Below are positions 7,401 through 16,675 of a DNA stretch of 45,639 nucleotides, one piece after another. Within the stretch, counting starts at the first letter, position 1, and each line of letters begins with the position of its first letter. A model generated the notes under the pieces. It made no database searches and was not told where the DNA came from. It saw only the letters and a program-made list of their open reading frames with translations. The position numbers and the translations under genes were made by a program. This DNA comes from Ruminococcaceae bacterium UBA5396 (GTDB lineage Bacteria; Bacillota; Clostridia; Oscillospirales; Acutalibacteraceae): positions 1 through 45,639 of the forward strand of contig DHOG01000049.1 in the NCBI GenBank assembly GCA_002410715.1. The letters are read 5' to 3'.

Positions 7401-9840
7401 TCTCTGTTTCAACCATTTTGGTGAATATTTCTGTCAACTTAGGGTCAAAATGTTTTCCTGCATTGTTTTTAACCGATTGGATTACTTCTTCCTTGCGTTT
7501 TCCGCAATTAGCAGACAGTTTGCGATCGTAAGACTCCGCTAAGGCAATGATTCTTGCAAGCAAAGGAATCTCTTCGCCTTTCAGACCTTTTGGATAGCCG
7601 GATCCATCCCAACGTTCCTGATGATTTAGTACAAGTTCCGCAATGTCGATTGTATGATCAAATGAATTCAGTATACGGTATCCGATAATAGGATGCTTTT
7701 TTATTTCGTTCCATTCTTTATCTGTTATGCTGTAATTGTTCTCCAGCAGCCTAGATTCCAGAACGATTTTTCCAATGTCGTGAAGATATCCGGCATCCTT
7801 CAGCTTTTTTGTATCTATATCCGAAAGATTGAGTATTTCGGCCATGTTCTGGCATAGCCTTTTGACATGAATCGAGTGTTCCTTTTCCCTGGGGTTGTTT
7901 TGGTGAAGGTTATTAATGATTGAATTGATGGTATCGCGTTTGACCTCATCACGTCCCAGCGTTTTTGCGATATACATATCTTCTTCTGCCCGGTCAATTG
8001 TATCCCATATATTAATAGATTCTGATTCTTTGGTATCGGCTCCCATTGAAATACTGCCTTTTATTGCTTTAATCTGTTCCTTTTCAGTCTCATTCCGAAT
8101 TCGTTCCATTATCTTTTTAACTTCTGTAATTCCTGTCTTTGGAAGCAGAATTAAAAATTCATCGCCGCCACATCTAACAATTACATCTTCTTTTTTGCAT
8201 ACCTTAGACATTACCTGTGAGACTTTTTTAATCAGTATATCACCGTGGGAATGCCCGAATATATCATTTGTCAGCTTCAAGCAGTTGATATCTCCGATAA
8301 TCACTGAAATCGGTAGATTGCTTTTGGTATCAATACGGTGAAGCTCCTCTTCAAGAAATCGTCTGTTATAAAGTCCGGTCATTGAGTCATGGAAACTGAG
8401 GTATTCAATCTCCTTTCTTTGGATGATCTTACTCGTAACATCACGAAAAACAAGAACAACACCCATTGTATTATCAGAGCTGTCTTTGATTGGGGCTGCG
8501 CTTTCCTCCAAAAAATATTTATTACCGTCTCTTGATGTAAGCACAACATTGTTTTCAATGACAAAAACACGGTCTGTCACAAAGGCCATTTCAATCGGAT
8601 CTGTCATAGGGTGGTCTTCATTTTCCGAGGATATATTGAATATATCGCGGTAGTTTACACCCGCAACCTGTTCCAATGACCAGCCCGTAAGTTTTTCGGC
8701 AACATTGTTGAGCATTTCAATCCGTCCGCTATTATCAACAACCATTACTCCGTCACCAATTGATACAAGTATCTGCCGGTATTTGTTTCGTTCAAGAACC
8801 AGCTTGTCCTGTGTTTCTTTCCTTTTAATATCGTTCCAGACACCGTTAATAAGCAGAGTAATGCTATAAATATCGTTGTTGTTGTAGTCGCTATGCTTGT
8901 TTGCCAGTCCGATAACGGCAACGATATTCCCTTCGATAATTATAGGAACAGACAAAAATTTATCTATTTTAATATGACTTTGCTGCAATTCGTTTTTCAC
9001 CAGGTATTGTTTAAAATCATTAATAATAACGGGTTTACACTGTCTTATAGCCTCTCCCCAGATCTCTGAATCTTCAAGCCTGCATTGCTTTTCATTTGGT
9101 TTACAGGATGCAACAACTCCTTTAGACCATGATTTAAGTATAAATTCACTTTGTAAATCATCATACAGGTATATGTAACCATGTTGGCTTTCAGTCAGTT
9201 CCAATGCCTGGTGAAGAACATAATCAAACTGTTCCTGGGTGCTGTTAAAACTATGCGTAAGAATGTTACCCAGAACCATATACCGGGACAGCATCTTATC
9301 CTGTATCTTCTGAAACTCCCGTTCTTTTGTAATATCCTTGATATCCGCTCCTACGCCTATTTTTCCATTTAACATGATTACCGGAAATATTGTGCATTTA
9401 AGAATCCTGTTATCATTTATTATTTCTCTGTCGACAGGTTTATTTAAAAGCTGAGCTTCAGCATCCGCTTTTCTGAGCTGGTCTGCAAAGTCCTTTTCAA
9501 ATAGATCATAGTCGCTCAGGCCTTTTATATCGCATATTGTATTTTTGAATATTACTTTAAACTCCTTGTTTACAAAAAGGTAATTTAGGTTTTCATCTTT
9601 TAAACACACAATTCTGTCATTATTATTTACATACAAATGAATACAAGACAATAGATAGCTTATATACTTTTTTGATTTTAAGAAATTGATCAGAAAAATC
9701 GAAAACAGTATAGCAATTAAAGCAATAGACAAAAGCTGAACATAAGCACCCAGCTCTGCGGGCAGTATAAAGGATACGAATTCATTCTCTAACAATGGAA
9801 CAGACATTGATATGTACAAAAAAATGAGAATATTCGTCAT
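7381..9840 (-). CDS. Membrane sensor with PAS-GAF-PAS-GGDEF-HD-GYP domains (c-di-GMP turnover)
   Basis: An 819-aa protein able in principle to make and degrade cyclic-di-GMP. Order: hydrophobic N-terminus with a membrane segment at about 32-54; PAS (about 72-170); GAF (about 195-340); PAS (about 352-470); GGDEF (about 478-632); HD-GYP (about 650-810). The cyclase site reads CGGDEF (557-562) and looks active. The inhibitory RxxD site is KxxD (Lys549, Asp552). The phosphodiesterase part has EHSIH, HDIGK (688-692) and DGSGYP. The second histidine of the usual HHE appears to be Gln741, and the usual A-D-x-x-D-A-M-T-S-x-RPYR stretch is AESYDRKLSANCGKRK. Phosphodiesterase activity is therefore uncertain. 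The start is supported by AGGGGTGG just upstream. It is monocistronic. Confidence 0.92.
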   Translation of the reverse strand: MTNILIFLYISMSVPLLENEFVSFILPAELGAYVQLLSIALIAILFSIFLINFLKSKKYISYLLSCIHLYVNNNDRIVCLKDENLNYLFVNKEFKVIFKNTICDIKGLSDYDLFEKDFADQLRKADAEAQLLNKPVDREIINDNRILKCTIFPVIMLNGKIGVGADIKDITKEREFQKIQDKMLSRYMVLGNILTHSFNSTQEQFDYVLHQALELTESQHGYIYLYDDLQSEFILKSWSKGVVASCKPNEKQCRLEDSEIWGEAIRQCKPVIINDFKQYLVKNELQQSHIKIDKFLSVPIIIEGNIVAVIGLANKHSDYNNNDIYSITLLINGVWNDIKRKETQDKLVLERNKYRQILVSIGDGVMVVDNSGRIEMLNNVAEKLTGWSLEQVAGVNYRDIFNISSENEDHPMTDPIEMAFVTDRVFVIENNVVLTSRDGNKYFLEESAAPIKDSSDNTMGVVLVFRDVTSKIIQRKEIEYLSFHDSMTGLYNRRFLEEELHRIDTKSNLPISVIIGDINCLKLTNDIFGHSHGDILIKKVSQVMSKVCKKEDVIVRCGGDEFLILLPKTGITEVKKIMERIRNETEKEQIKAIKGSISMGADTKESESINIWDTIDRAEEDMYIAKTLGRDEVKRDTINSIINNLHQNNPREKEHSIHVKRLCQNMAEILNLSDIDTKKLKDAGYLHDIGKIVLESRLLENNYSITDKEWNEIKKHPIIGYRILNSFDHTIDIAELVLNHQERWDGSGYPKGLKGEEIPLLARIIALAESYDRKLSANCGKRKEEVIQSVKNNAGKHFDPKLTEIFTKMVETENGGVDA

Positions 9841-9887
9841 TTGTGACCACCCCTTTCTTTTTTATAGCTGGTTAGAAAGAACAGATA

Positions 9888-9919
9888 TTTCCAGAGGAGC
9901 GGAATCCTTTGAATGGAAA
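9888..9919 (-). promoter_or_regulatory. Hairpin in the 5' leader of the c-di-GMP gene
   Basis: On the - strand TTTCCA and TGGAAA pair around an inner AGGA/TCCT stem. The hairpin lies between the predicted promoter and the start codon, about 47 bases upstream of the ATG. It does not resemble a c-di-GMP riboswitch, so its role is unknown. Confidence 0.35.
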
Positions 9920-9955
9920 CGATCAAGAAAACATATTATATTTTTGTCCATCTAA

Positions 9956-9984
9956 ATAATACCATTCTTTACAACATAATTCAA
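9956..9984 (-). promoter_or_regulatory. Predicted promoter of the c-di-GMP gene
   Basis: Read on the - strand: TTGAAT (9979-9984), a 17-base spacer, then TATTAT (9956-9961) with a TGG extended -10. This predicts a leader of roughly 110 bases before ATG 9840. Confidence 0.55.
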
Positions 9985-10047
9985 CACATTGATTAATATT
10001 CATTAAAAACATTTAATAGCCACACCTAATATTTGTGAAATATGTAC

Positions 10048-10093
10048 AATAAATAGCAGGGAACTTATTCTAATAAGTCCCCTGCTATTTATT
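10048..10093 (-). terminator. Terminator after ilvD
   Basis: Two 22-base arms (10048-10069 and 10072-10093) pair with a single mismatch and a two-base loop; the core is AATAGCAGGG/CCCTGCTATT. It lies 14 bases beyond the ilvD stop codon. The outer part of the right arm is T-rich on either strand. It is an unusually long and near-perfect stem. Confidence 0.8.
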
Positions 10094-10107
10094 GTAAGAG
10101 CATATTT

Positions 10108-11769
10108 TTAAATCATGTCATCAAAAACTGCACCGGTTGAACCGCTTGTAACATGCTGAGCATATCTTTTTGCATAACCCGACAAACTCTGGGCGGGAGC
10201 CGTCCATAAAGGGCGACGCGATGCAAGAGTCTCTTCATCTACAAGCAGCTCAAGCTTTCGGTTTGGTATATCGATCGATATCATATCGCCTTCCTGAACC
10301 AGCGCGATAACACCGCATGAAGCGGCTTCGGGCGAAACATGTCCAATTGAGGCACCACGGGTTGCACCTGAAAAACGACCGTCTGTAATCAGCGCAACGC
10401 TGTCATCAAGTCCCATGCCAGCGATATTCGCTGTAGGTGAGAGCATTTCGCGCATACCAGGCCCACCCTTTGGTCCTTCATAGCGTATGACCACAACGTC
10501 GCCCGAGTTGATTTTGCCGCCCAGAATGGCATCATTTGCCTCCTCCTCACTGTCAAATACCCGTGCCGGTCCGCTGTGAACCATCATCTCGGGTTTAACA
10601 GCGCCCTGCTTGACAACTGCGCCCTCGCTTGCGAGATTGCCGAAAAGAATCGCAATGCCGCCGTCTTGCCTGAAAGGATTATCCAGCCTGCATATGACTG
10701 TTCCGTCAGCATCTGGTGCTTTACTGAAACGTTCGCCAACCGTTCCGTTTACGGTTAGGATATCGCGATGAATTAATCCGGCGCAATCAAGCTCCTTAAG
10801 CATAGCCTGGATACCGCCCACCTCATTCAAATCGGTGAGAAATACCTCACTGGCCGGACTCAATTTGCATATTTGGGGCGTGGACTTTCCGATGCTGTCA
10901 ATAAACTCCAGTGAAATCGGGCAGCCGGCGGCATAAGAAAGTGCGGTGACATGCAAAACTGTATTGGACGAACAGCCAATGGCCATATCTGCGCGAAGAG
11001 CGTTCTCAAAAGCAGCAGGCGTTAGAATATCAAGGGGTCGGATATTTTTTTTAAGCAAAGTCATAACCTGCTCTCCCGTTTCCTTGGCAAGACGGATACG
11101 GGCCGCTTCGACTGCCGGAATGGTACCGTTTCCGGGTAATGCCATTCCAATAACCTCGGTCAGGCAGTTCATAGAGTTGGCGGTAAACATACCGGAGCAG
11201 GATCCGCAGCCGGGGCAGGCTTTATTTTCAAGTTCGTTCATTTCAGATTCGTCCATACGTCCTGCAGCACAGGAACCCACCGCTTCGAACATATCAGTCA
11301 GACTTAGTCTTCGCTTGCCGCTGGTGCCCGGCATCATCGGGCCGCCGCTGACAAAAATTGAGGGTATATTCATGCGGCAGGCAGCCATTAGCATGCCCGG
11401 AACCACCTTGTCACAGTTTGGAATAAATACTGCAGCATCCATTGGATGGGCAGTCAGCATAACTTCAATGGAATCTGCAATCAGTTCCCGTGAACAAAGT
11501 GAATATTTCATGCCCTTATGATTCATCGCCAGACCGTCACAGACTCCGATCGTGTTAAATGTGAACGGCACGCCACCGGCATTGCGTATTCCCGCTTCAA
11601 CAGCTTTGGTTATGGTGTCTAGATGGGTGTGTCCGGGTATGTAATCACTTTTGGAGCTTACAACAGCAACAAAAGGACGCTTCATCTCAGCGTCGGTAAT
11701 ACCGAGTGCTTTCAGCAAGGAACGATGCGGAGCGCGTGATGCGCCTTCTTTCATCAGATTGCTTCTCAT
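10108..11769 (-). CDS. ilvD: Dihydroxy-acid dehydratase
   Basis: Iron-sulfur dehydratase that converts 2,3-dihydroxy-isovalerate and 2,3-dihydroxy-3-methylvalerate to the 2-keto acids, in valine, isoleucine and leucine synthesis. Hallmarks: IPGHTHLDT near residue 45; NCDKVVPGM (Cys119, with Lys121 in the metal-site region); and [20 protein letters not shown] with the cluster cysteine at about 191. Length (553 aa) is typical. The start follows AGAAAGGA by 9 bases. No other ilv or leu gene is in the window. It lies 36 bases downstream of the 237-aa membrane protein gene and probably shares its transcript. IlvD-like sugar-acid dehydratases are an alternative, but the N-terminal [17 protein letters not shown] stretch fits IlvD. 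Confidence 0.93.
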   Translation of the reverse strand: MRSNLMKEGASRAPHRSLLKALGITDAEMKRPFVAVVSSKSDYIPGHTHLDTITKAVEAGIRNAGGVPFTFNTIGVCDGLAMNHKGMKYSLCSRELIADSIEVMLTAHPMDAAVFIPNCDKVVPGMLMAACRMNIPSIFVSGGPMMPGTSGKRRLSLTDMFEAVGSCAAGRMDESEMNELENKACPGCGSCSGMFTANSMNCLTEVIGMALPGNGTIPAVEAARIRLAKETGEQVMTLLKKNIRPLDILTPAAFENALRADMAIGCSSNTVLHVTALSYAAGCPISLEFIDSIGKSTPQICKLSPASEVFLTDLNEVGGIQAMLKELDCAGLIHRDILTVNGTVGERFSKAPDADGTVICRLDNPFRQDGGIAILFGNLASEGAVVKQGAVKPEMMVHSGPARVFDSEEEANDAILGGKINSGDVVVIRYEGPKGGPGMREMLSPTANIAGMGLDDSVALITDGRFSGATRGASIGHVSPEAASCGVIALVQEGDMISIDIPNRKLELLVDEETLASRRPLWTAPAQSLSGYAKRYAQHVTSGSTGAVFDDMI

Positions 11770-11805
11770 TTATATTTATCCTTTCTAGGCATACTGCAGC
11801 ACAGG

Positions 11806-12519
11806 TTAGTTGGTTTTGCTTGTTAGAGGTGTCTTTGTCAAAAAGGCTCTAAGCAACTCCAGACTCTGTTGGCTCATTTCTTTGCTCTTTTTTTTATCAG
11901 AAGTACCGGAAACGCTGCGGACACCGAAATAGAGATCTTCAGGCATAGCGCTAAACTCATCAGCTTTTCGCAAATCACTGCCACTCCAGTTCCAATATCT
12001 TCCGTCTCCTTCAATTCCTTCTGCCTGAACACCAAGTTTATCAAAGAACTTAAAACCGTCTTTTTCTAACGGACGAATATTATTTTCAAAGGCTTCTTTT
12101 TGAAATATAAAGAACATAATATCAGCAGAAGCTATATGGACAACCAGCTTTTGCTGATTGGCACCGCCCAACTGGGCATCATTCGTCAACGCAATGCTGT
12201 CGATCCGAACCTCAACCTTGCCGTCCCCGTCAATATCCCTTCCGTAGGCTTCCAAGGTTGTTTCCAGCTTATCTTTTGCAGTATCTATAATATAATTCTG
12301 GGTTGCCAGAACAATGGTATAATCGGGATTATCCCGAGTTACCAGTTGACCGATGAGTATAACCAATACTACAATCGTCGCGGTTATGGCAATGGTGTGC
12401 CATTTATAATGATACCAGTAGTTTTCGATTTTTCCCCGGGGTGTTTTTGGGGGTTGCGCTTTTGGTTCCGGACGCAGATCATCTTCGCTCAAACCACGTA
12501 GTACCCATTCTCTGGCCAT
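11806..12519 (-). CDS. Unknown membrane-anchored protein with a Ca-binding-like loop
   Basis: A 237-aa protein with a cytoplasmic N-terminus (about 45 residues, proline-rich, ending in a KIENYWYHYKWHT stretch), one membrane helix (about residues 46-62, ITATIVVLVILIG) and an extracytoplasmic domain. The outer domain includes DIDGDGKVEV, which matches the D-x-D-x-D-G EF-hand/dockerin-type calcium loop. I recall similar proteins with the same W-rich pre-membrane motif as conserved hypotheticals in Ruminococcaceae, but no function is known to me. An AGGAGG ribosome site lies just upstream. It sits 54 bases after lysS and 36 before ilvD with no terminator, so it is probably in their operon. Confidence 0.75.
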   Translation of the reverse strand: MAREWVLRGLSEDDLRPEPKAQPPKTPRGKIENYWYHYKWHTIAITATIVVLVILIGQLVTRDNPDYTIVLATQNYIIDTAKDKLETTLEAYGRDIDGDGKVEVRIDSIALTNDAQLGGANQQKLVVHIASADIMFFIFQKEAFENNIRPLEKDGFKFFDKLGVQAEGIEGDGRYWNWSGSDLRKADEFSAMPEDLYFGVRSVSGTSDKKKSKEMSQQSLELLRAFLTKTPLTSKTN

Positions 12520-12573
12520 ATTACAAATGCCTCCTATTTCGGCTGCTATTTATATCAGCAGCAAGAAATAAAC

Positions 12574-14085
12574 TTAATCCCTTGGCTTCATGGTAGGGAA
12601 CAAAAGAACATCACGAATAGAATGCTGGTCAGTCAGAAGCATCACAAGTCTGTCAAGGCCGAAACCAAGTCCTCCTGTAGGGGGCATACCGTATTCAAGT
12701 GCGGTGAGGAAGTCTTCATCAACCTCGGCATTCGCACCCTGCGCGCGTTTTTCCTCTACCTGCCTGACAAAACGTTCACGCTGATCGAACGGATCGTTCA
12801 GTTCGGAGAAAGCGTTGCCCATTTCGCGTGCTGTTATGAAAAACTCAAAACGTTCTGTAAAATCGGGCTCATCTGCTTTGCGTTTTGCAAGCGGTGAAAT
12901 TGCTACCGGATAATCATAAATAAATGTAGGCTGCATCAGATGTTCCTCAACATAAGCATCAAAGAATGCCGCCAGAATATCACCCTTGGTTGCAGCATTT
13001 TTCTCGTAATGAACGCTCTTTGCATCCGCAGCCTTTTGGGCATCTTCATCGTTTTTCCAATCGTAATAGTCAACGCCTGCATACTTTTTCACAGCTTCCA
13101 CCATGGTAAGACGTTCCCATGGTGTGCCCATATTGATTTCTTGACCCTGATAAGGAATTATATCCGAACCGCACACCTTTCGCGCAAGCATGGAATACAA
13201 TTCCTCAACTAGATCCATCATATCCTTGTAGTCGGTATAAGCTTCGTACAGTTCAACCGAAGTAAACTCGGGATTGTGCTTAATGCTCATGCCTTCGTTG
13301 CGGAAAATACGCCCCACTTCATAAACCTTGTCAAATCCTCCGACAATAAGACGTTTTAAATAAAGCTCGGTCTCAATACGAAGATACATATCCAAATCAA
13401 GTGTATTGTGGTGTGTAACAAAGGGCCGTGCCGCCGCGCCGATTTCAAGTGTGTGGAGAACCGGCGTGTCTACTTCAAGATATCCCCTCGCATCAAGGAA
13501 TTCGCGAATAAGGGATATAATTCTGCTTCGTTTAATGAAGGTATCCTTTACCTCCGGATTTATAATCAGGTCAACATATCTCTGACGATAACGTGTATCT
13601 GTATCCTTAAGTCCATGGAATTTATCTGGGAGTGGCCTCAGCGATTTTGTCAGCAGTTTCAACGCTGTCGCATGCACCGAAATTTCTCCGCGGCGGGTTC
13701 TGAATACAGTACCCTCGATACCGATGATGTCACCGATATCCCAGTGCCCGAATTCGGCGTAATTGTCTTCTCCCACATCGTTAATGCGGATATAAACCTG
13801 AATACGTCCGGAACCGTCCCTAATATCAATAAAGCTCGCCTTGCCCATATCGCGCCACGTCATGATTCGTCCGGCAATCGAAACCGACTGACCTTCAAGC
13901 GCTTCAAAGTTCTCGACGATCTCTAAGGCAAGATGTGTTCTGTTCCATTTTGTAATGTGATAGGGATCCTTATCCGCTTTCTGGAGCGCAAAAAGCTTAT
14001 CGCGTCTTATCTGCAAAAGCTCGCTTAATTCCTGTTCGCTAATATCGGTTTGTACTTCGTTTAGATTATTGTCCTTTTTATCCAC
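12574..14085 (-). CDS. lysS: Lysine--tRNA ligase, class II
   Basis: Charges tRNA-Lys with lysine. It has the N-terminal OB-fold for the anticodon ([21 protein letters not shown] region), class II motif 2 ([20 protein letters not shown]) and motif 3 ([13 protein letters not shown]). Length (503 aa) is usual. The start is GTG (MDKKDNN), preceded by AAGGAAGGA. A terminator lies between greA and lysS, so part of greA transcription probably stops before lysS. No separate promoter was clear in the 114-base gap. Confidence 0.97.
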   Translation of the reverse strand: MDKKDNNLNEVQTDISEQELSELLQIRRDKLFALQKADKDPYHITKWNRTHLALEIVENFEALEGQSVSIAGRIMTWRDMGKASFIDIRDGSGRIQVYIRINDVGEDNYAEFGHWDIGDIIGIEGTVFRTRRGEISVHATALKLLTKSLRPLPDKFHGLKDTDTRYRQRYVDLIINPEVKDTFIKRSRIISLIREFLDARGYLEVDTPVLHTLEIGAAARPFVTHHNTLDLDMYLRIETELYLKRLIVGGFDKVYEVGRIFRNEGMSIKHNPEFTSVELYEAYTDYKDMMDLVEELYSMLARKVCGSDIIPYQGQEINMGTPWERLTMVEAVKKYAGVDYYDWKNDEDAQKAADAKSVHYEKNAATKGDILAAFFDAYVEEHLMQPTFIYDYPVAISPLAKRKADEPDFTERFEFFITAREMGNAFSELNDPFDQRERFVRQVEEKRAQGANAEVDEDFLTALEYGMPPTGGLGFGLDRLVMLLTDQHSIRDVLLFPTMKPRD

Positions 14086-14138
14086 GTTATCGATCCTTCC
14101 TTTTCGAAAGCATTTTCTTACCGATCTTAAGGAGATAA

Positions 14139-14177
14139 GAAAAACGGGCGGGCAACCCGAATGGTTACCGCGCCCGT
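14139..14177 (-). terminator. Terminator between greA and lysS
   Basis: ACGGGCG (14144-14150) pairs with CGCCCGT (14171-14177), with further GGTAACC-type pairing inside. On the - strand the stem is followed by TTTTT (14140-14144) and then CTTATC. A second small hairpin (CCGGC/GCCGG, about 14187-14201) abuts the greA stop codon. Read-through could still feed lysS. Confidence 0.75.
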
Positions 14178-14199
14178 ACTCCTCCGGCGCAGAGCCGGG

Positions 14200-14673
14200 T
14201 TATTTTAAAATTTCCAGTATTTCATACTTTACAATACCGTTAGGGGTTTCAATTTCGATTATATCACCATTGGTGTGCGTAAGAAACGCCATACCGACAG
14301 GTGACTCGTCCGAAATACGACCGTTCAGCGGGTCAGCTTCCGTTGAGCCGACGATCTGATAAGTCTCGGTTTTCTTTGTACCAAGATGCTTCACTTTTAG
14401 GCGAGATCCAATATGAACAACCTCGGTGCTTAACTCACTTTCATCAAGCACGCGGACATTTTTAAGCTGATTTTCGATCTCGCTGATGCGACCCTCTATG
14501 ATTGCTTGTTCGTTTTTTGCTTCATCATACTCGCTATTTTCAGATAAGTCGCCGAAAGATAATGCGGTTTTAATTTTTTCTGCTATCTCTTTCCGCTTAA
14601 CAGATTTTAATTCTTCAAGTTCGCTTTCAAGGCGCTTTAAGCCTTCATCTGTGATAACTGTCTGTTTATTCAT
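14200..14673 (-). CDS. greA: Transcription elongation factor GreA
   Basis: Rescues backtracked RNA polymerase by stimulating cleavage of the transcript 3' end. The N-terminal coiled coil (about residues 8-76) carries the family signature with acidic tip residues ([19 protein letters not shown] region). The C-terminal FKBP-like domain ends [11 protein letters not shown]. The 157-aa length is standard. The start follows GAAGGAG by about 10 bases. It is driven by a perfect consensus promoter at 14788-14816. Confidence 0.97.
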   Translation of the reverse strand: MNKQTVITDEGLKRLESELEELKSVKRKEIAEKIKTALSFGDLSENSEYDEAKNEQAIIEGRISEIENQLKNVRVLDESELSTEVVHIGSRLKVKHLGTKKTETYQIVGSTEADPLNGRISDESPVGMAFLTHTNGDIIEIETPNGIVKYEILEILK

Positions 14674-14787
14674 TTCTGTACGGTCTCCTTCGGAGCGATA
14701 TTTTACCGGAATTTCTGCAGGCTTCTGCGCAAACCGACAAAAGCCAGTGTAAATACCTCATCATTTATCGTAAATGCCATACAACAC

Positions 14788-14816
14788 ATTATACTAAACC
14801 GGTATTCCGATGTCAA
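14788..14816 (-). promoter_or_regulatory. Perfect consensus sigma-A promoter for greA
   Basis: On the - strand: TTGACA (14811-14816), exactly 17 bases, then TATAAT (14788-14793). The -35 box and the whole spacer lie inside the last codons of the 331-aa gene, and the -10 box begins at the base following its TAG stop. The leader to greA is about 107 bases. Confidence 0.85.
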
Positions 14817-15789
14817 GTCCCGCAAGCCTCCAAGCTGCGTCCTTTAGGGCGATTATATGTCCGCCGGTTTGTAGAAATTCAGGAGGCTTTGATGCGATTT
14901 CCCGAACTGAGCTTAATTCGAATAAACCGGCTAAAAATTGTGCAGCATCGCAGCCTGGTGGCTTGGCGTCCAGTATGCAATTAGATACACGCGGTATATA
15001 CCCATGTATTACTCCTTTATAATCGATATGTTTGTCAAATTGTTCGGATTGACTCTTTGGACTACGCGCAGTTAGAACCCAGCCGTGTCTGGATATCATC
15101 TGTTTCAGCTCCCTGCAGGAATCCTCTGGTTCATCCGGTGCAAGAAGAAGCAGACTACCGTCCATTACTGCTAAGTCCATCGAAACAGAAAGTACAGCGC
15201 CGTACTGCTGCATTGCTGTATAACACTGAACTTCGTAACGTTCAGGACGGCGGGTAATTACACCAACATCTGCAGCAAACGGCAGGAACATCAGAGGCAA
15301 ATCCGGCATTACAGCTTGGGGATCATATACCGTTACCTTCACAAGACGCGGATTCACCGCCACAATTTTAAGCAGCTTTACTGCGGCTGATGACATAAGA
15401 CGTCTTGATAGCTCTACACCTTGAAACGCTGTGATTCGGCTATTCTGAGGGGGCGTCACTACCTGTGGAAGCAAGAGACGACTGGATTCACGTCCTGCGG
15501 CATGTCTGATGTCTGCCCAATTTAGATTACCATTTCGTCCGACTTCCGCTGTTATCTTCAAAAATTTTCCGCTTCCGGCACTGACTAGCTCAGAATAAAC
15601 TGCCGGGGGGCGGCGGCGGAGACTTAACCATCTGCGCCGTGGCTCACGTACACATAAAGCCGAAAGCATATATATTTCATTCCTTTCTGCCGTTGGGGGA
15701 CACTCATATTTATAGCGGCATGTAGGCGGCGTGGGCTTTTCACGCCACTCTGCTTTGCTTAAGTCTATATACAAGACTATATGATTCAT
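14794..15789 (-). CDS. Protein of unknown function, 331 aa
   Basis: I do not recognise this protein. It has no signal peptide or membrane helix. It is rich in Arg and Pro near the N-terminus (REPRRRWLSLRRRPP), and its middle (about 145-260) looks like alternating strands and helices (LLKIVAVNPRLVKVTVYDP; GSLLLLAPDEPEDSCRELK). The spacing of hydrophobic segments is globular. No clear Shine-Dalgarno precedes ATG 15789: the nearest AAAAAGGA, about 30 bases upstream, precedes a three-codon ORF (ATG AAC GTA TAA). The start is therefore uncertain. It is read towards greA, and its 3' end contains the greA promoter. Coding is supported only by the long open frame and codon usage in line with its neighbours. 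Confidence 0.6.
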   Translation of the reverse strand: MNHIVLYIDLSKAEWREKPTPPTCRYKYECPPTAERNEIYMLSALCVREPRRRWLSLRRRPPAVYSELVSAGSGKFLKITAEVGRNGNLNWADIRHAAGRESSRLLLPQVVTPPQNSRITAFQGVELSRRLMSSAAVKLLKIVAVNPRLVKVTVYDPQAVMPDLPLMFLPFAADVGVITRRPERYEVQCYTAMQQYGAVLSVSMDLAVMDGSLLLLAPDEPEDSCRELKQMISRHGWVLTARSPKSQSEQFDKHIDYKGVIHGYIPRVSNCILDAKPPGCDAAQFLAGLFELSSVREIASKPPEFLQTGGHIIALKDAAWRLAGLDIGIPV

Positions 15790-15999
15790 TTTTATGCCAT
15801 TTATTATACGTTCATGAATTCCTTTTTCGCTTAATTTTAATATAAGAGATTATGGATTGCCCAAGATTACAGGCTGTGCTGCTATGTCAGATTATATATG
15901 CGTTAATTTATTTGTTAATAAAGCCCAAACTAAGGGCATAATTATAGATATGCGATAGATATATGATATATTTGGAGTGAAAGGCGGGCTGTCATAGTT

Positions 16000-16494
16000 A
16001 TGAATGCGAATGCAATTCCAAGACGAACCTTTCAGTTAAGACCTCTGATTTTTTTTATTTTAATAACACTAGGCGTAGGGCTTTTCGGAGGACTTTTGGG
16101 CGGTATGGTTGGATATGACGTTTTAACAAAACCACCACTAACACCCTCAGCTTCCACATTTTCGGCTGTTTGGACCGTGCTGTATATCATGACGGGTATT
16201 GCGGCTTATATGGTTTACAATGCAAATGATATTGATTCGGGCAGGGTTCTCCGGTTGTATTTATTGCAACTATTATTTAATGCGTTATGGTCGCTGTTGT
16301 TTTTCAGATTTGGCTGGCGCCTTTTTTCATTTTTCTGGATGCTGATTTTAATCTTACTCGTATCTTTGGTTCTTGCAGGCTTTAAATATATCCGAAAATC
16401 AGCATATTGGCTTATGATTCCGTATTTTTTATGGCTGTTGTTTATCACATATGTAAACCTTGGATTTTATCTGCTTAACCGGGTAACAGGCTGA
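16000..16494 (+). CDS. tspO: TspO/MBR family membrane protein
   Basis: Five-helix membrane protein related to the mitochondrial translocator protein. The family binds porphyrins and cholesterol-like ligands, and bacterial members are linked to tetrapyrrole handling and stress. Conserved stretches: KPPLTPSASTFSAVWTVLYI (about residues 46-65), the loop and helix that form the ligand pocket; QLLFNALWSLLFFRFGWRL; and MIPYFLWLLFITYVNLGFYLLN at the C-terminus. Length (164 aa) is typical. GAAAGGCGG lies about 12 bases before ATG 16000. It stands alone, divergent from the 331-aa gene, with a strong terminator downstream. Confidence 0.93.
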   Translation: MNANAIPRRTFQLRPLIFFILITLGVGLFGGLLGGMVGYDVLTKPPLTPSASTFSAVWTVLYIMTGIAAYMVYNANDIDSGRVLRLYLLQLLFNALWSLLFFRFGWRLFSFFWMLILILLVSLVLAGFKYIRKSAYWLMIPYFLWLLFITYVNLGFYLLNRVTG

Positions 16495-16519
16495 TATCAT
16501 AATCATACACAAACCATTT

Positions 16520-16570
16520 ATTAAAAACTGCTTGTGATCCCCACGTCGAGGATCACAAGCAGTTTTTAAT
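16520..16570. terminator. Bidirectional terminator between tspO and the IclR gene
   Basis: A perfect 21-bp stem, with outer arms ATTAAAAACTGC and GCAGTTTTTAAT around an inner TTGTGATCC/GGATCACAA and a 9-base loop. Each strand ends in a T run, so it can stop both convergent genes. Confidence 0.92.
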
Positions 16571-16675
16571 AGCAATGCGTATTTGCTCAATTTGATAAAT
16601 GTCATTTTACTAGTATGATAAAGGGATAATATTATTCTAAACAATGCATAATAATTTGGATCTTAAATCCCTTAT

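Noticed and set aside
9841..9960. c-di-GMP (GEMM) riboswitch upstream of the GGDEF/HD-GYP gene
   Set aside because: The leader lacks the two-helix arrangement and conserved bases of GEMM RNAs; only a single hairpin is visible.
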